The notes under the pieces: model-generated
Databases searched by the model: none
Told to the model about the DNA's origin: nothing
Seen by the model: the letters and a program-made list of their open reading frames with translations, nothing else
Translations under genes and position numbers: made by a program
Shown: positions 45,001-51,821 of the stretch, piece after piece
Layout of the letters: every line of letters starts with the position of its first letter
How positions within the stretch are numbered: position 1 is the stretch's first letter
From: Spartobacteria bacterium
GTDB lineage: Bacteria; Verrucomicrobiota; Verrucomicrobiia; Chthoniobacterales; Chthoniobacteraceae
Direction: 5' to 3'
Length of the DNA stretch: 64,000 nucleotides
NCBI GenBank assembly: GCA_021324395.1
Contig: JAJPJG010000051.1
Span: 62,001 to 126,000, forward strand

Positions 45001-45246
45001 CACGAATTTTACCTTAGGCGCGGCAATGAATTGCGTAGAGATAGGATATGTAATTTGGTTTTCGACCAAATCCGGTGAACGGCCTTCCCAGTCCGTATAT
45101 ACAATTACCTGCACATCGCTCAGGTCAGGTATTGCATCCAGCGGCGTATGAATAAGGCCGTATATGCCTGCGGCGACCGCAAACAGTGTGAAGACGAAGA
45201 CGACGAACTTATTCCTAACGCTCGCTTCAATGATGCGCTCGATCAT
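42079..45246 (-). CDS. cusA: CusA/CzcA-family heavy-metal RND efflux pump
   Basis: 1055 residues from the ATG at 45246, overlapping cusB by 20 bp. It is the inner-membrane, proton-driven subunit of a tripartite exporter. The opening MIERIIEASVRNKFVV and TPLDAIPDLSDVQVIVYT is CusA-like, as are YVIFEDGTDIYWARSRV and GPDASGVGWTYEYALVD. The TRTEMLTTGFRS segment keeps the Met that in E. coli CusA belongs to the copper-binding triad, favouring monovalent Cu/Ag over Zn/Co/Cd. About twelve membrane helices. Substrate remains an inference. Confidence 0.93.
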   Translation of the reverse strand: MIERIIEASVRNKFVVFVFTLFAVAAGIYGLIHTPLDAIPDLSDVQVIVYTDWEGRSPDLVENQITYPISTQFIAAPKVKFVRGESMFGKSFVYVIFEDGTDIYWARSRVIEYLNSIRGSLPEGVNPIIGPDASGVGWTYEYALVDDTGQHNLAELRSFQDWHLRYALESVKGVAEVAPIGGFVRQYQVDLDPNALLAYKIPLSEVINRIKMSNGDVGGKTFEIATTEYYVRGRGYIKSIEDIENIVLKVEKGIPIYVKNIGKVHLGGDIRRGVAELDGKGETVGGIVVMRYSENALKVIDEVKKKLKEIEPSLPSGVRIVPTYDRSYLILRAIATLREKLIEESIVVAVVCLIFLWHVRSSLVAIITLPIAIILSFVPMFYMNLTSNIMSLGGIAIAIGAMVDAAIIMVENSHKSLEHFRDTSGREPTNTERIEIIVTAAKTVGRPLFFSLLVITVSFIPVFSLTAQEGRLFKPLAFTKTFSMFFASLLGVTLVPVLMTLLIRGKMSSEARNPVNRFLIWAYQPCVNFVLRHRALTLICAVLLLVATLFPFRQLGKEFMPPLNEGTLLYMPTAVPGMSITEATKVLQIQDRMLKKIPEIETVFGKAGQAETATDPAPLSMFETIVSLKPSDQWRHGMTWDKLIAEMNANVKTPGMANIFWMPIQTRTEMLTTGFRSVLGVKVFGPDLTQIQHVAIQIEKALSDLPDTRSAFAERTTGGYFLDFTVNREAVARYGLSVSDVNDVIETAIGGKTITTTVEGRERYSVNARYARDFRQDLSALKRVLVSTPTGAQIPIELLADIQYQTGPPDIRNENGQLVGFVFVDITTDDIEGYVHKAAERLRERVQYPPGCYIQWAGQFQYLKEAEQRLKIVVPFTLLIIFLLLYLNTKSVLKTFIVLLAVPFSLIGAFWLLYLLGYNMSVAVWVGLIALAGLDAETGVVMLLYLDHAWEKSRAEGRMNSMTDLYAAVKEGAVQRIRPKVMTVSAILFGLLPIMWSPVTQAGTDVMKRIAAPMVGGVITSAILELLIYPVIFVIWKKRELQGVALDHTNLVIAQ

Positions 45247-46510
45247 GACTGATCTCCGAATGACTGCTGGTTTGAACTTCACCGAAATCCTTCAATGCAC
45301 CTTGAACCTTTGACTCTGCATCGATCAAAAAGTTTGCGCTAGCCACAACGCGCTCACCTTCCGACAAACCCTGCGCGATTTCATAGTAGTCCGCATATTG
45401 GTAGCCTAGCTGAATCGGACGTGGCTCAAGCTTGCCTCCTCCTTTGTCAACGAACACGACATTGCGCGCACCGGTTGGCATGACGGCGCTCGTAGGGATC
45501 ACTAATCCATTGCCCATGTCCATGCCTAATTCCGCAGTCGCATACATTCCGGGACGCAGCTTTAGCTTTGAGTTAGCAATGTCGATGCGAACTTTGCAGG
45601 TGCGCTTTACTTCCTCAACGAATGGATTAATAACTGCGACTTCGCCGTTAAATCGCTCATCAGGGTAAGACTTGGTAGTGACTGTAACCTTCTGGCCTTT
45701 CTCCAACATGGAAAGCTCACTCTCGTAGAAATCCGCCCAGACCCAGACTACGGAAAGATCGGCGACTTCCACAAGCTTATCGCCGGCTTTAACACTCGTT
45801 CCTTGTCGAACCGATACTTCCTGAACGACACCGTCGAACGGTGACTGCAGAGTAAGTATGTCAGAGGGTCTGCGGTTACTTTCAAGGTCTGCGATTTGGC
45901 CTGGGGTTAAGTTCCATTGCTGCAAACGCAATCTTGCAGATGAAATGAGACGCTCCGGTCCTTCGCGCGACTCTGCAGTTTTGGCTTCATCACGCATTTT
46001 GAGCAGCATCGCGAACTCCCGCTCGGTGGTCAGCACGTCCGGACTGTAGATCGATACTATCGGAACCTTTTTCGTGACGATTTCACCGGGAGAAGCCACG
46101 AAAAGCTTTTGCACATAGCCATCCACTCTCGCGACAAACGACCATTGACGCTGTATATCAGCTTCGACGACGCCCAGCGCGCGAATCGTATGATAGAGCG
46201 GCTTTCGCTCGACTGTCGCATAAGTGACTCCAATTTGCTGCTGTCGCTCGACTGGAACGACAAAATCGCTCGGCTTACCGTCCGGTGGATGTGCTGGTAT
46301 TGCACTGTCAGTTTTGCTGCCATAGTTTTTCTTCATCACGGGAACCAACTCCATCGAGCAAACTGGACACTTACCCGGTATTTCGGAATGCACGGATGGA
46401 TGCATTGTGCATGTGTAATAATCCACGTCCGGCGGCTTTGTAATTGGAGTTTTTTTGCAGGCTGAAAGCGCCACAACAAGCAGAGCGAATAGATAGATAG
46501 CTTTGTTCAT
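45227..46510 (-). CDS. cusB: CusB-type periplasmic adaptor lipoprotein
   Basis: 427 residues, membrane-fusion protein linking CusA and CusC. A lipoprotein signal ends at ALSAC (about residue 18). A heavy-metal-binding domain follows (YYTCTMHPSVHSEIPGKCPVCSMELVPV region, residues 31-58), then the adaptor hairpin and beta-barrel (DGYVQKLFVASPGEIV, SPFDGVVQEVSVRQGTSV, VWVWADFYESE). The C-terminus is His-rich (SSHSEISHDRAHH). It overlaps cusC at its start (ATGA-type) and cusA at its end, so the three are translated together. Confidence 0.93.
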   Translation of the reverse strand: MNKAIYLFALLVVALSACKKTPITKPPDVDYYTCTMHPSVHSEIPGKCPVCSMELVPVMKKNYGSKTDSAIPAHPPDGKPSDFVVPVERQQQIGVTYATVERKPLYHTIRALGVVEADIQRQWSFVARVDGYVQKLFVASPGEIVTKKVPIVSIYSPDVLTTEREFAMLLKMRDEAKTAESREGPERLISSARLRLQQWNLTPGQIADLESNRRPSDILTLQSPFDGVVQEVSVRQGTSVKAGDKLVEVADLSVVWVWADFYESELSMLEKGQKVTVTTKSYPDERFNGEVAVINPFVEEVKRTCKVRIDIANSKLKLRPGMYATAELGMDMGNGLVIPTSAVMPTGARNVVFVDKGGGKLEPRPIQLGYQYADYYEIAQGLSEGERVVASANFLIDAESKVQGALKDFGEVQTSSHSEISHDRAHH

Positions 46511-47784
46511 TTTTCTGAATCGTTGAGTTGCTGACTCGGAAACACTTCAAGATTTGCACCAATGACGTCTTCTAGTTCCACCAAGGCCGTTCGATACGTT
46601 GTGATGTGATCCCTTCCGGCGGACTCGATATCGCGCAAGTTGCGTTGTGCGGCGATCCAGTCCTGGAAGTTGGCTTTCCCAGATTCGTAGGAGAACTGGC
46701 CTGCCTCGAAAGCTTGTTGCGCTTGAGGAATAAGCTTGTCGCGGAATAGCTCTACATGATGGTGTGCAGTTTCAATGTCGAGCAGTGCATTGCGCAACAG
46801 TGCGAGCGCCTCTGTTTGTGCTTTTTCCGAGGCCTTTTCTGCGGCGTTGAGATTATATGTAGCTTCACGGATCGCTGCCGCGTATTTGCGATAGTTGATC
46901 CATGGGAGGTTCACTGAAACGCCCGCATCCACTTCGCTCACTACTTGTGAAGCACTGTTGTAGCGCTGCGTCTGAATAGTCAAAGCCGGGTCAGGTATCC
47001 ACTCGCGCTGCGCCAACTGTAGCTTCGCTTTTTCCGCAGCGACCCTGGCTTGTGCGATCTTCACTTCAGGTCGGTTGGCGAAGAGCAACACACGAAGCTG
47101 ATTGGCCGAAAAGTTTAAGTTGATCGCTTCAAACTCGACCGGCTCACCTAATGGTTCGAAAGCGTCACGATTCATCAGCACAGCGAGCGTTGATTGCTCT
47201 GCGGCTATCGCTTTAGCTAAGTCGCTATGCGTTTCCATCAACCTGTCAGCCTCCGATTCAGCCATGAGCACATTTGCGACGCTCTGACTGCCGACCTCAT
47301 ATTTAGAACGAGTAATCTCGGCAATGGCTTTCAGTGACACCTGGTTTTTTCGATTTAGCTCCCGTTGCGCATTCGCGTTGAGTAGGCGGATATAGGCTTT
47401 GCGGGCTTGTGCGAGCGCATCAAGTTGCTGCCGACGCGCTTCCTCGTAAGCCACGACAGCTTCCGCAGCGGCAATGCGCGCTCGCGATCGGTTCTTTCCG
47501 GAAAGCGGAACCATCTGCTCGATTGAGACGATTTGGTCCGTGAACGCATTAGGCGAAATCGTCACAAAGCGAGCCGCTCGCGACATGGCGCTTAGCTTTG
47601 GATCTTCCCACGCTAGCTCCTGCGGAATGCGTTCTCGTGTGGCGTTCCAGCGGCTTAGGGCTGCTTTGATGGCCGGATTGTTCGCCAGGACAGCGCGGCT
47701 AACTTCATCGAGAGTTAGTGAAGCCTCAGCGCGGAGATGTGAGAATGGAATTAAACTGAAAAAAAATAGGTAAAGTAGTTTCAT
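46507..47784 (-). CDS. cusC: CusC/TolC-type outer membrane efflux protein
   Basis: 425 residues with a signal peptide (MKLLYLFFFSLIPFSHLRA). Two outer-membrane-efflux-protein repeats are seen, the first starting LTLDEVSRAVLANNPAIKA and the second near LRVLLFANRPEVKIAQARVAAEKAKLQLAQRE. Long amphipathic helices follow (QTEALALLRNALLDIETAHHHVELF). It provides the outer-membrane channel for CusAB. Its ATG lies 7 bp downstream of a strong intercistronic hairpin that starts at the stop codon of the Cys-rich gene, suggesting coupled translation. Confidence 0.92.
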   Translation of the reverse strand: MKLLYLFFFSLIPFSHLRAEASLTLDEVSRAVLANNPAIKAALSRWNATRERIPQELAWEDPKLSAMSRAARFVTISPNAFTDQIVSIEQMVPLSGKNRSRARIAAAEAVVAYEEARRQQLDALAQARKAYIRLLNANAQRELNRKNQVSLKAIAEITRSKYEVGSQSVANVLMAESEADRLMETHSDLAKAIAAEQSTLAVLMNRDAFEPLGEPVEFEAINLNFSANQLRVLLFANRPEVKIAQARVAAEKAKLQLAQREWIPDPALTIQTQRYNSASQVVSEVDAGVSVNLPWINYRKYAAAIREATYNLNAAEKASEKAQTEALALLRNALLDIETAHHHVELFRDKLIPQAQQAFEAGQFSYESGKANFQDWIAAQRNLRDIESAGRDHITTYRTALVELEDVIGANLEVFPSQQLNDSEK

Positions 47785-47790
47785 TGATCA

Positions 47791-47859
47791 TGAGTTAAAG
47801 CGACGGATCGATGCGAAGTCGTGACAGAGGCACACTTCGCCCGTAATGGCTTTAACTCA
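47791..47859 (-). promoter_or_regulatory. intercistronic hairpin at the cusC translation start
   Basis: TGAGTTAAAGC (47791-47801) and GCTTTAACTCA (47849-47859) are an exact 11-bp inverted pair. CGAAGT/ACTTCG (47814-47819, 47834-47839) is nested inside. On the mRNA the first stem bases are the TGA stop of the Cys-rich gene, and the last lie 7 nt before the cusC ATG. The fold would cover the ribosome site until a ribosome reaches the upstream stop. Confidence 0.7.
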
Positions 47860-48237
47860 GATCAAGCGAATACAACCAACCGCGAGCGGCGCAGGCACGT
47901 GGCATGCCTGCGTGAATCCAGCAAACCTTTGGACCTTCTCAACCGACGGAAAAGTGAACAGAGCTGTGACTAAGTTCGCAGTCACTGCAAGCCCAAGTTC
48001 CTGACTCGAATTCTGTGCAGGCAAAGATTGGACAGGTTGCTGCTCTTTCGAGGCTGTGCAGCAGACCTTTGCCTTACAGCACTGTTGATGACAAATTCCG
48101 GACTGCGCACTTTTGCAGCTCGCAGCGGATGAAAAAGGGGCTGCTATGAGACTTAGGACAAATGCGAAGACAATACCGAGACTCGCGGCGTATTTTGTGC
48201 CGCGTGTTGGCTTTAGTCTTTGGAGGTGATGATGCAT
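47857..48237 (-). CDS. small Cys-rich exported or membrane protein heading the efflux operon
   Basis: 126 residues from the ATG at 48237. His-rich start (MHHHLQRLK), a hydrophobic segment YAASLGIVFAFVLSLIAAPF (about residues 17-36), then a Cys cluster CKSAQSGICHQQCCKAKVCC (seven Cys... counted CK, IC, CC, VCC as six to seven within 20 residues) and a Gln/Ser-rich linker. A second hydrophobic stretch and two more Cys lie at the end (QACHVPAPLAVGC). Composition suggests a periplasmic copper- or metal-binding protein. It is the first gene of the cus-type operon. No family is recognised, and other starts upstream are possible. Confidence 0.65.
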   Translation of the reverse strand: MHHHLQRLKPTRGTKYAASLGIVFAFVLSLIAAPFSSAASCKSAQSGICHQQCCKAKVCCTASKEQQPVQSLPAQNSSQELGLAVTANLVTALFTFPSVEKVQRFAGFTQACHVPAPLAVGCIRLI

Positions 48238-48248
48238 TTGCAGGTCTT

Positions 48249-48264
48249 GAGGTTTGATAACCTC
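48249..48264. promoter_or_regulatory. dyad upstream of the efflux operon
   Basis: GAGGTT, TGAT, AACCTC: a perfect 6-bp inverted repeat ending 12 bp before the ATG of the Cys-rich gene. It is a candidate operator or leader hairpin in the 91-bp gap between the receiver gene and the efflux operon. No -10/-35 pair is clear. Confidence 0.4.
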
Positions 48265-48328
48265 GAAGCGTGCGGCGTTCAAATAAAATATCCCAGTCGC
48301 AAAAAATGGGCGGTCTTTACCAAAGAGC

Positions 48329-48712
48329 CTAGGCAGTGTCCTTCGGCAGGTTCGCATCAATGAATTTCGTGAGCGCGTCGAGACTTACTGGCTTGGCCAT
48401 AAATGGAAAGCCGCCGATCAAGTGACCCGGCGTGGCTTCATTCTTTGAAACAATCGCGGTAAGAAAAACGATCTTTGCATTTTTCAATTTCATGTCGCGT
48501 TGGATTTGCCGCGCGACATCGCCGCCGTCGATTTTTGGCATGACGATATCGAGCAGAATCAAATCGGGCATAAACTCGCGGGCGGTTTCGAGCGCGTGCA
48601 TGCCGTCGTTTTCCTCGCGCACGAGAAAATTGCCGGTGCGTTCGAGCGTAAGCTTTAGCAGCCGGGTAAACCCCGGCTCGTCGTCAACAATAAGGATGCG
48701 TTTTTTGTCCAT
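48329..48712 (-). CDS. stand-alone response regulator receiver protein
   Basis: 127 residues, a single REC domain. The acidic pocket is ILIVDDEPG, the phospho-acceptor Asp is in LILLDIVMPKIDGGD, the Thr in IVFLTAIV, and the Lys in PFMAKPVSLDAL. No output domain follows. It begins 3 bp after the stop of the histidine kinase gene and is the obvious phosphorylation partner. The low-GC efflux block starts immediately downstream; there is no DNA-binding part that could regulate it directly. Confidence 0.92.
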   Translation of the reverse strand: MDKKRILIVDDEPGFTRLLKLTLERTGNFLVREENDGMHALETAREFMPDLILLDIVMPKIDGGDVARQIQRDMKLKNAKIVFLTAIVSKNEATPGHLIGGFPFMAKPVSLDALTKFIDANLPKDTA

Positions 48713-48715
48713 GGT

Positions 48716-50701
48716 TCAGGCTTTAAATAGAATCGTAACTCGCGCGCCGCCTTCGGGTCGATTGCCGATCTCGATCGTGCCGCCGTGCAGATCGATGATC
48801 GACCGTGTCACCGTCAGGCCGAGGCCCGTCCCCTTTCCCGTCGGTTTAGTGGTGAAAAATGGATCGAAGACTTTTGTCAGCTTGTCTTCGGAAATGCCGG
48901 GGCCGGTGTCGTCGATTTCGACCACAATCATCTCGTCGCCGATCTGGAAAAACTCAGAGCGCGCGCTGGCGATATTTTCGCCGACGCCAGTGAGCTGCTT
49001 CACATAGGTGCGCACCATGAGCGTTCCGCTTGTGCCCATCGCGTGGATCGCGTTCGTGAAAAGGTTGACGAAAACCTGACCAATTTTCATGCGGTCCAGT
49101 TTGATGCGCGGCAGATCGCCTTGCAGTTGTTTTACGATACGGAAACCATCCCCGGGCATCTCGCCGCGGACCAGCAGCAACGCGTGCTCGATGATTTCGT
49201 TCAGATTTTCCTCGCTCACCTCGAGTTTGCGCGGCTGCGAAAAGTCGAGCAGGCCGCGAATGACGCTGTCGGCGCGATGCACAGCCTCGGAGATGTCCTT
49301 CAAAATCATCGGCACATTGCTGTCGTTGGAGAAATCCTGCTGGCGCAGGTAATCAACGCCCATCGTAATAATCGCGAGCGGATTTTTAACTTCGTGCGCA
49401 ACGCCCGCCGCAAGGCGACCGATCGACTTCATCTTTTCCGCTTCGATGAGTTGCAGTTGTGTTGCGCGCAATTCCTCGTGCGCTTCTTTTAAATCTGCGA
49501 GCGCCGCGACGAGATTCGCGTTGAGCTGGTGCAGGCGTTCGTCGGCGAGTTTTTGTTCGGTGATGTCCCGTCCGATGCAAACAAGTCCGCGCGAGCGGCC
49601 GGACTCATCGCGGAGCGGCACTTTCGTCGTGAGCAGCCATTTGCGCTCGCCTTTCGCGCCGGTTGCAAGCTCCTCACGGTTGAGCATCGGCTCGCCCGAC
49701 TGAATGATCGCCGCGTCACTCATATTGAACTGATGTGCGACTTCTGGCGGGAAAAAATCGAAAACGGTTTTTCCGACAACCCCGTTGGAGTCTTTCGCGC
49801 CGAGAAAGTGCGTGTGCGCCACGTTATCGAGAAGATAGCGGCCCTGAATGTCTTTCACGTAAATCGGATCGGGAAGATTATCGATCACGCTTCGCAGCAG
49901 ATTGCGCTCCGCGGAGAGCTCTTCCTGCATTTGTTTAAATTCAGTAATATCGCGAGAAATGCCCGTCGTGCCGATGACGCGACCTTGCTTGTCATGCAGC
50001 GGCAGCTTTGTCGTCAGCACCCAGCAGACGCGGCCATCGGGCAGCGTTTCTTTTTCCACGCGCGCCTCCAGAGGCTCGCCGGTTTGCATCACGCGCTTTT
50101 CGTCATCAAACGCCTGCTGCGCGTGCTCCGGCAGGAAAAAGTCGAAATCGTTTTTTCCGATCGCATCTTCCGGCCGCTCAAGTTTAAACAACCGCGCCAT
50201 TGCCGGATTCACCCGGATGAAGCGGCTCTCCCGGTCTTTAAAATAGATTCGATCCGAAATGTGATCGAGCAGCGCGTGCAGCAAATCGCGCTCGTGCGCC
50301 AACGCTCGTTCGGTCTGGCTGCGCTCGATCGCGTAGCGCATGGCACGCACAAGTAACTGCGCATCGAAGCGTCCTTTTGCGAGATAATCCTGTGCGCCGG
50401 CATGCACGGTTTTGATCGCGAGTTCCTCGTCGTCTAAGCCGCTCAGCACGATCGTCGGCAAATCCGGCACCCGTTTCGCGAATGTTACAAACGTTTCAAA
50501 GCCGTTGCTATCGGGCAGCGTGAGATCGAGCAGGACGAGGTCAAATTCCTCGCTTTTTGCCAACGTGACGGCGTCTTCGAGACGCGCCGCGCGGTTTGCT
50601 ATTTGGAATGGTGCGGCTGCTTCGCGCAGAAGAATCTCGAGCAAACGCTCGTCGCCTTCACTATCTTCCACGAGCAAAACGCGGAAAGATGAGTCTTTCA
50701 T
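48716..50701 (-). CDS. receiver-PAS-PAS histidine kinase
   Basis: 661 residues. N-terminal REC domain at about 7-125 (VLLVEDSEGDERLL, VLLDLTLPDSNGFE), then two PAS domains (LLDHISDRIYFKDRESRFI at about 145 and VIDNLPDPIYVKDIQGRYL at about 270). HisKA follows with the phospho-His in GVAHEVKNPLAIITM, and HATPase near 530-661 with VFVNLFTNAIHAM (N box), DDTGPGI (G1) and GTGLGLT (G2). No membrane helix, so it is cytosolic. The receiver at the front suggests it is itself the target of another kinase. It forms a cluster with the CHASE3 protein upstream and a receiver downstream. Confidence 0.93.
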   Translation of the reverse strand: MKDSSFRVLLVEDSEGDERLLEILLREAAAPFQIANRAARLEDAVTLAKSEEFDLVLLDLTLPDSNGFETFVTFAKRVPDLPTIVLSGLDDEELAIKTVHAGAQDYLAKGRFDAQLLVRAMRYAIERSQTERALAHERDLLHALLDHISDRIYFKDRESRFIRVNPAMARLFKLERPEDAIGKNDFDFFLPEHAQQAFDDEKRVMQTGEPLEARVEKETLPDGRVCWVLTTKLPLHDKQGRVIGTTGISRDITEFKQMQEELSAERNLLRSVIDNLPDPIYVKDIQGRYLLDNVAHTHFLGAKDSNGVVGKTVFDFFPPEVAHQFNMSDAAIIQSGEPMLNREELATGAKGERKWLLTTKVPLRDESGRSRGLVCIGRDITEQKLADERLHQLNANLVAALADLKEAHEELRATQLQLIEAEKMKSIGRLAAGVAHEVKNPLAIITMGVDYLRQQDFSNDSNVPMILKDISEAVHRADSVIRGLLDFSQPRKLEVSEENLNEIIEHALLLVRGEMPGDGFRIVKQLQGDLPRIKLDRMKIGQVFVNLFTNAIHAMGTSGTLMVRTYVKQLTGVGENIASARSEFFQIGDEMIVVEIDDTGPGISEDKLTKVFDPFFTTKPTGKGTGLGLTVTRSIIDLHGGTIEIGNRPEGGARVTILFKA

Positions 50702-50784
50702 GCAGGGGGGATCAATTTGGCCACCAAAACCCTGTCATCACCCCTTCGCGCCCACAATTCAAGCGGGAAAAGCGCGGCGTGTTC

Positions 50785-51663
50785 TTACGATGCGACCTTT
50801 TGCGCAGTAGCCGCGCAGTCGTCGAAAACAATCGCGGTCTCCGCCCGCTCGTGCAGCGGCATCTCGTCGGAATGCTGCGCGATCAGTCGCTCGTAGATAT
50901 CTTCCGCAAGTCCGTGTGAGATTTTCAGACCAAAACGTTTGCTTAGAAATTGTTCAACAGGCACCCACTTGCCTTCGTATTGCACGCGATTGCTCCACGC
51001 GCAAAATGTGACGAGTTCTTCGAGGCGCTGGTAGCGCTTCAACAGCCAGCGCATGAAAACGACCGCGGCGAAATCGAGCAAGGCGAAAAAGATTGCGAGG
51101 TTGCGATACATCTCCGCGTTTGCGGCGGCGTTGTTGACACGGCTCGACCACAACTGCATTTCGTCCGCCTTCATCGCGTCGATCACTTTGCGCAGGCGAT
51201 CCATCGCCGCGGAGTCTTCGCTTGGCAAAATCTCGTTGCGCGGGACTGTCGCTCCGCTGTCCATTTTACGAATGGTGCGTGTGAGTTCATCGAGCCGCGA
51301 TTGCACGAGACCGCGAATCGCTGCGATGCGATTTTCGAGTTCCGGACGCTGCTCGCCGAGCGTTTTCAAATGCTCTAATTCAACCGTGATTGCCGGCACC
51401 GCGTCCTGATACGGCTGCAGATATTCGCTTTTTCCAGTCAACAAATAACCGCGCTGCGCCGCTTCGCAGCTCAGCATCAATGCGAGCGCATGGTTCGTTG
51501 AATCGATCCAGCGCAGACGGTCGTTCGCTTCCGTCACGGAACGCGCGAAGTTGCTGGAAACGAGATATAAAAGCGACGCAACCAGAAGTCCGAAAATAAA
51601 GACGGTGGCTATTGCGAGGCTCGCGATTCGGCCCATTTGGCCAGTTTCACGGGGGTTTGGCAT
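50785..51663 (-). CDS. CHASE3-domain membrane protein without kinase output
   Basis: 292 residues. A membrane helix at about 12-35 (ASLAIATVFIFGLLVASLLYLV) is followed by a CHASE3-type periplasmic four-helix domain (ALMLSCEAAQRGYLLTGKSEYLQPY). A second helix near 190-210 (LAIFFALLDFAAVVFMRWLL) leads to an 80-residue cytosolic tail. The tail, FCAWSNRVQYEGKWVPVEQFLSKRF and ISHGLAEDIYERL, looks like a worn version of the Cys-containing segment found at the end of many PAS kinases (CxxCkkir...FSHGIC). No kinase, HAMP or cyclase domain is present, so it may pair with the adjacent kinase. Confidence 0.85.
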   Translation of the reverse strand: MPNPRETGQMGRIASLAIATVFIFGLLVASLLYLVSSNFARSVTEANDRLRWIDSTNHALALMLSCEAAQRGYLLTGKSEYLQPYQDAVPAITVELEHLKTLGEQRPELENRIAAIRGLVQSRLDELTRTIRKMDSGATVPRNEILPSEDSAAMDRLRKVIDAMKADEMQLWSSRVNNAAANAEMYRNLAIFFALLDFAAVVFMRWLLKRYQRLEELVTFCAWSNRVQYEGKWVPVEQFLSKRFGLKISHGLAEDIYERLIAQHSDEMPLHERAETAIVFDDCAATAQKVAS

Positions 51664-51704
51664 AATTGGTTAAAAGCAGCTTCGGTGCTCGCTCGGCGAT
51701 TTTA

Positions 51705-51746
51705 TCCGTAAAAATACGGAATCAGGATTTCCCTGATGTTTTTTTT
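51705..51746 (+). promoter_or_regulatory. dyads and T-run in the CHASE3/pilB divergent region
   Basis: TCCGTA AAAA TACGGA (51705-51720) is a perfect 6-bp dyad. ATCAGG/CCTGAT (51721-51726, 51732-51737) then forms a hairpin followed by eight T, which could act as an attenuator before pilB. The 17-bp word TCCGTAAAAATACGGAA also occurs with 14 of 17 matches at 28944-28960. Confidence 0.5.
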
Positions 51747-51821
51747 GATCCGAAAATGAGAGCGCTCCGTTGACATGCGCTTCATAGGCAAATAGTTTTT
51801 TGCCTCACCCTTTCCCTCAGC

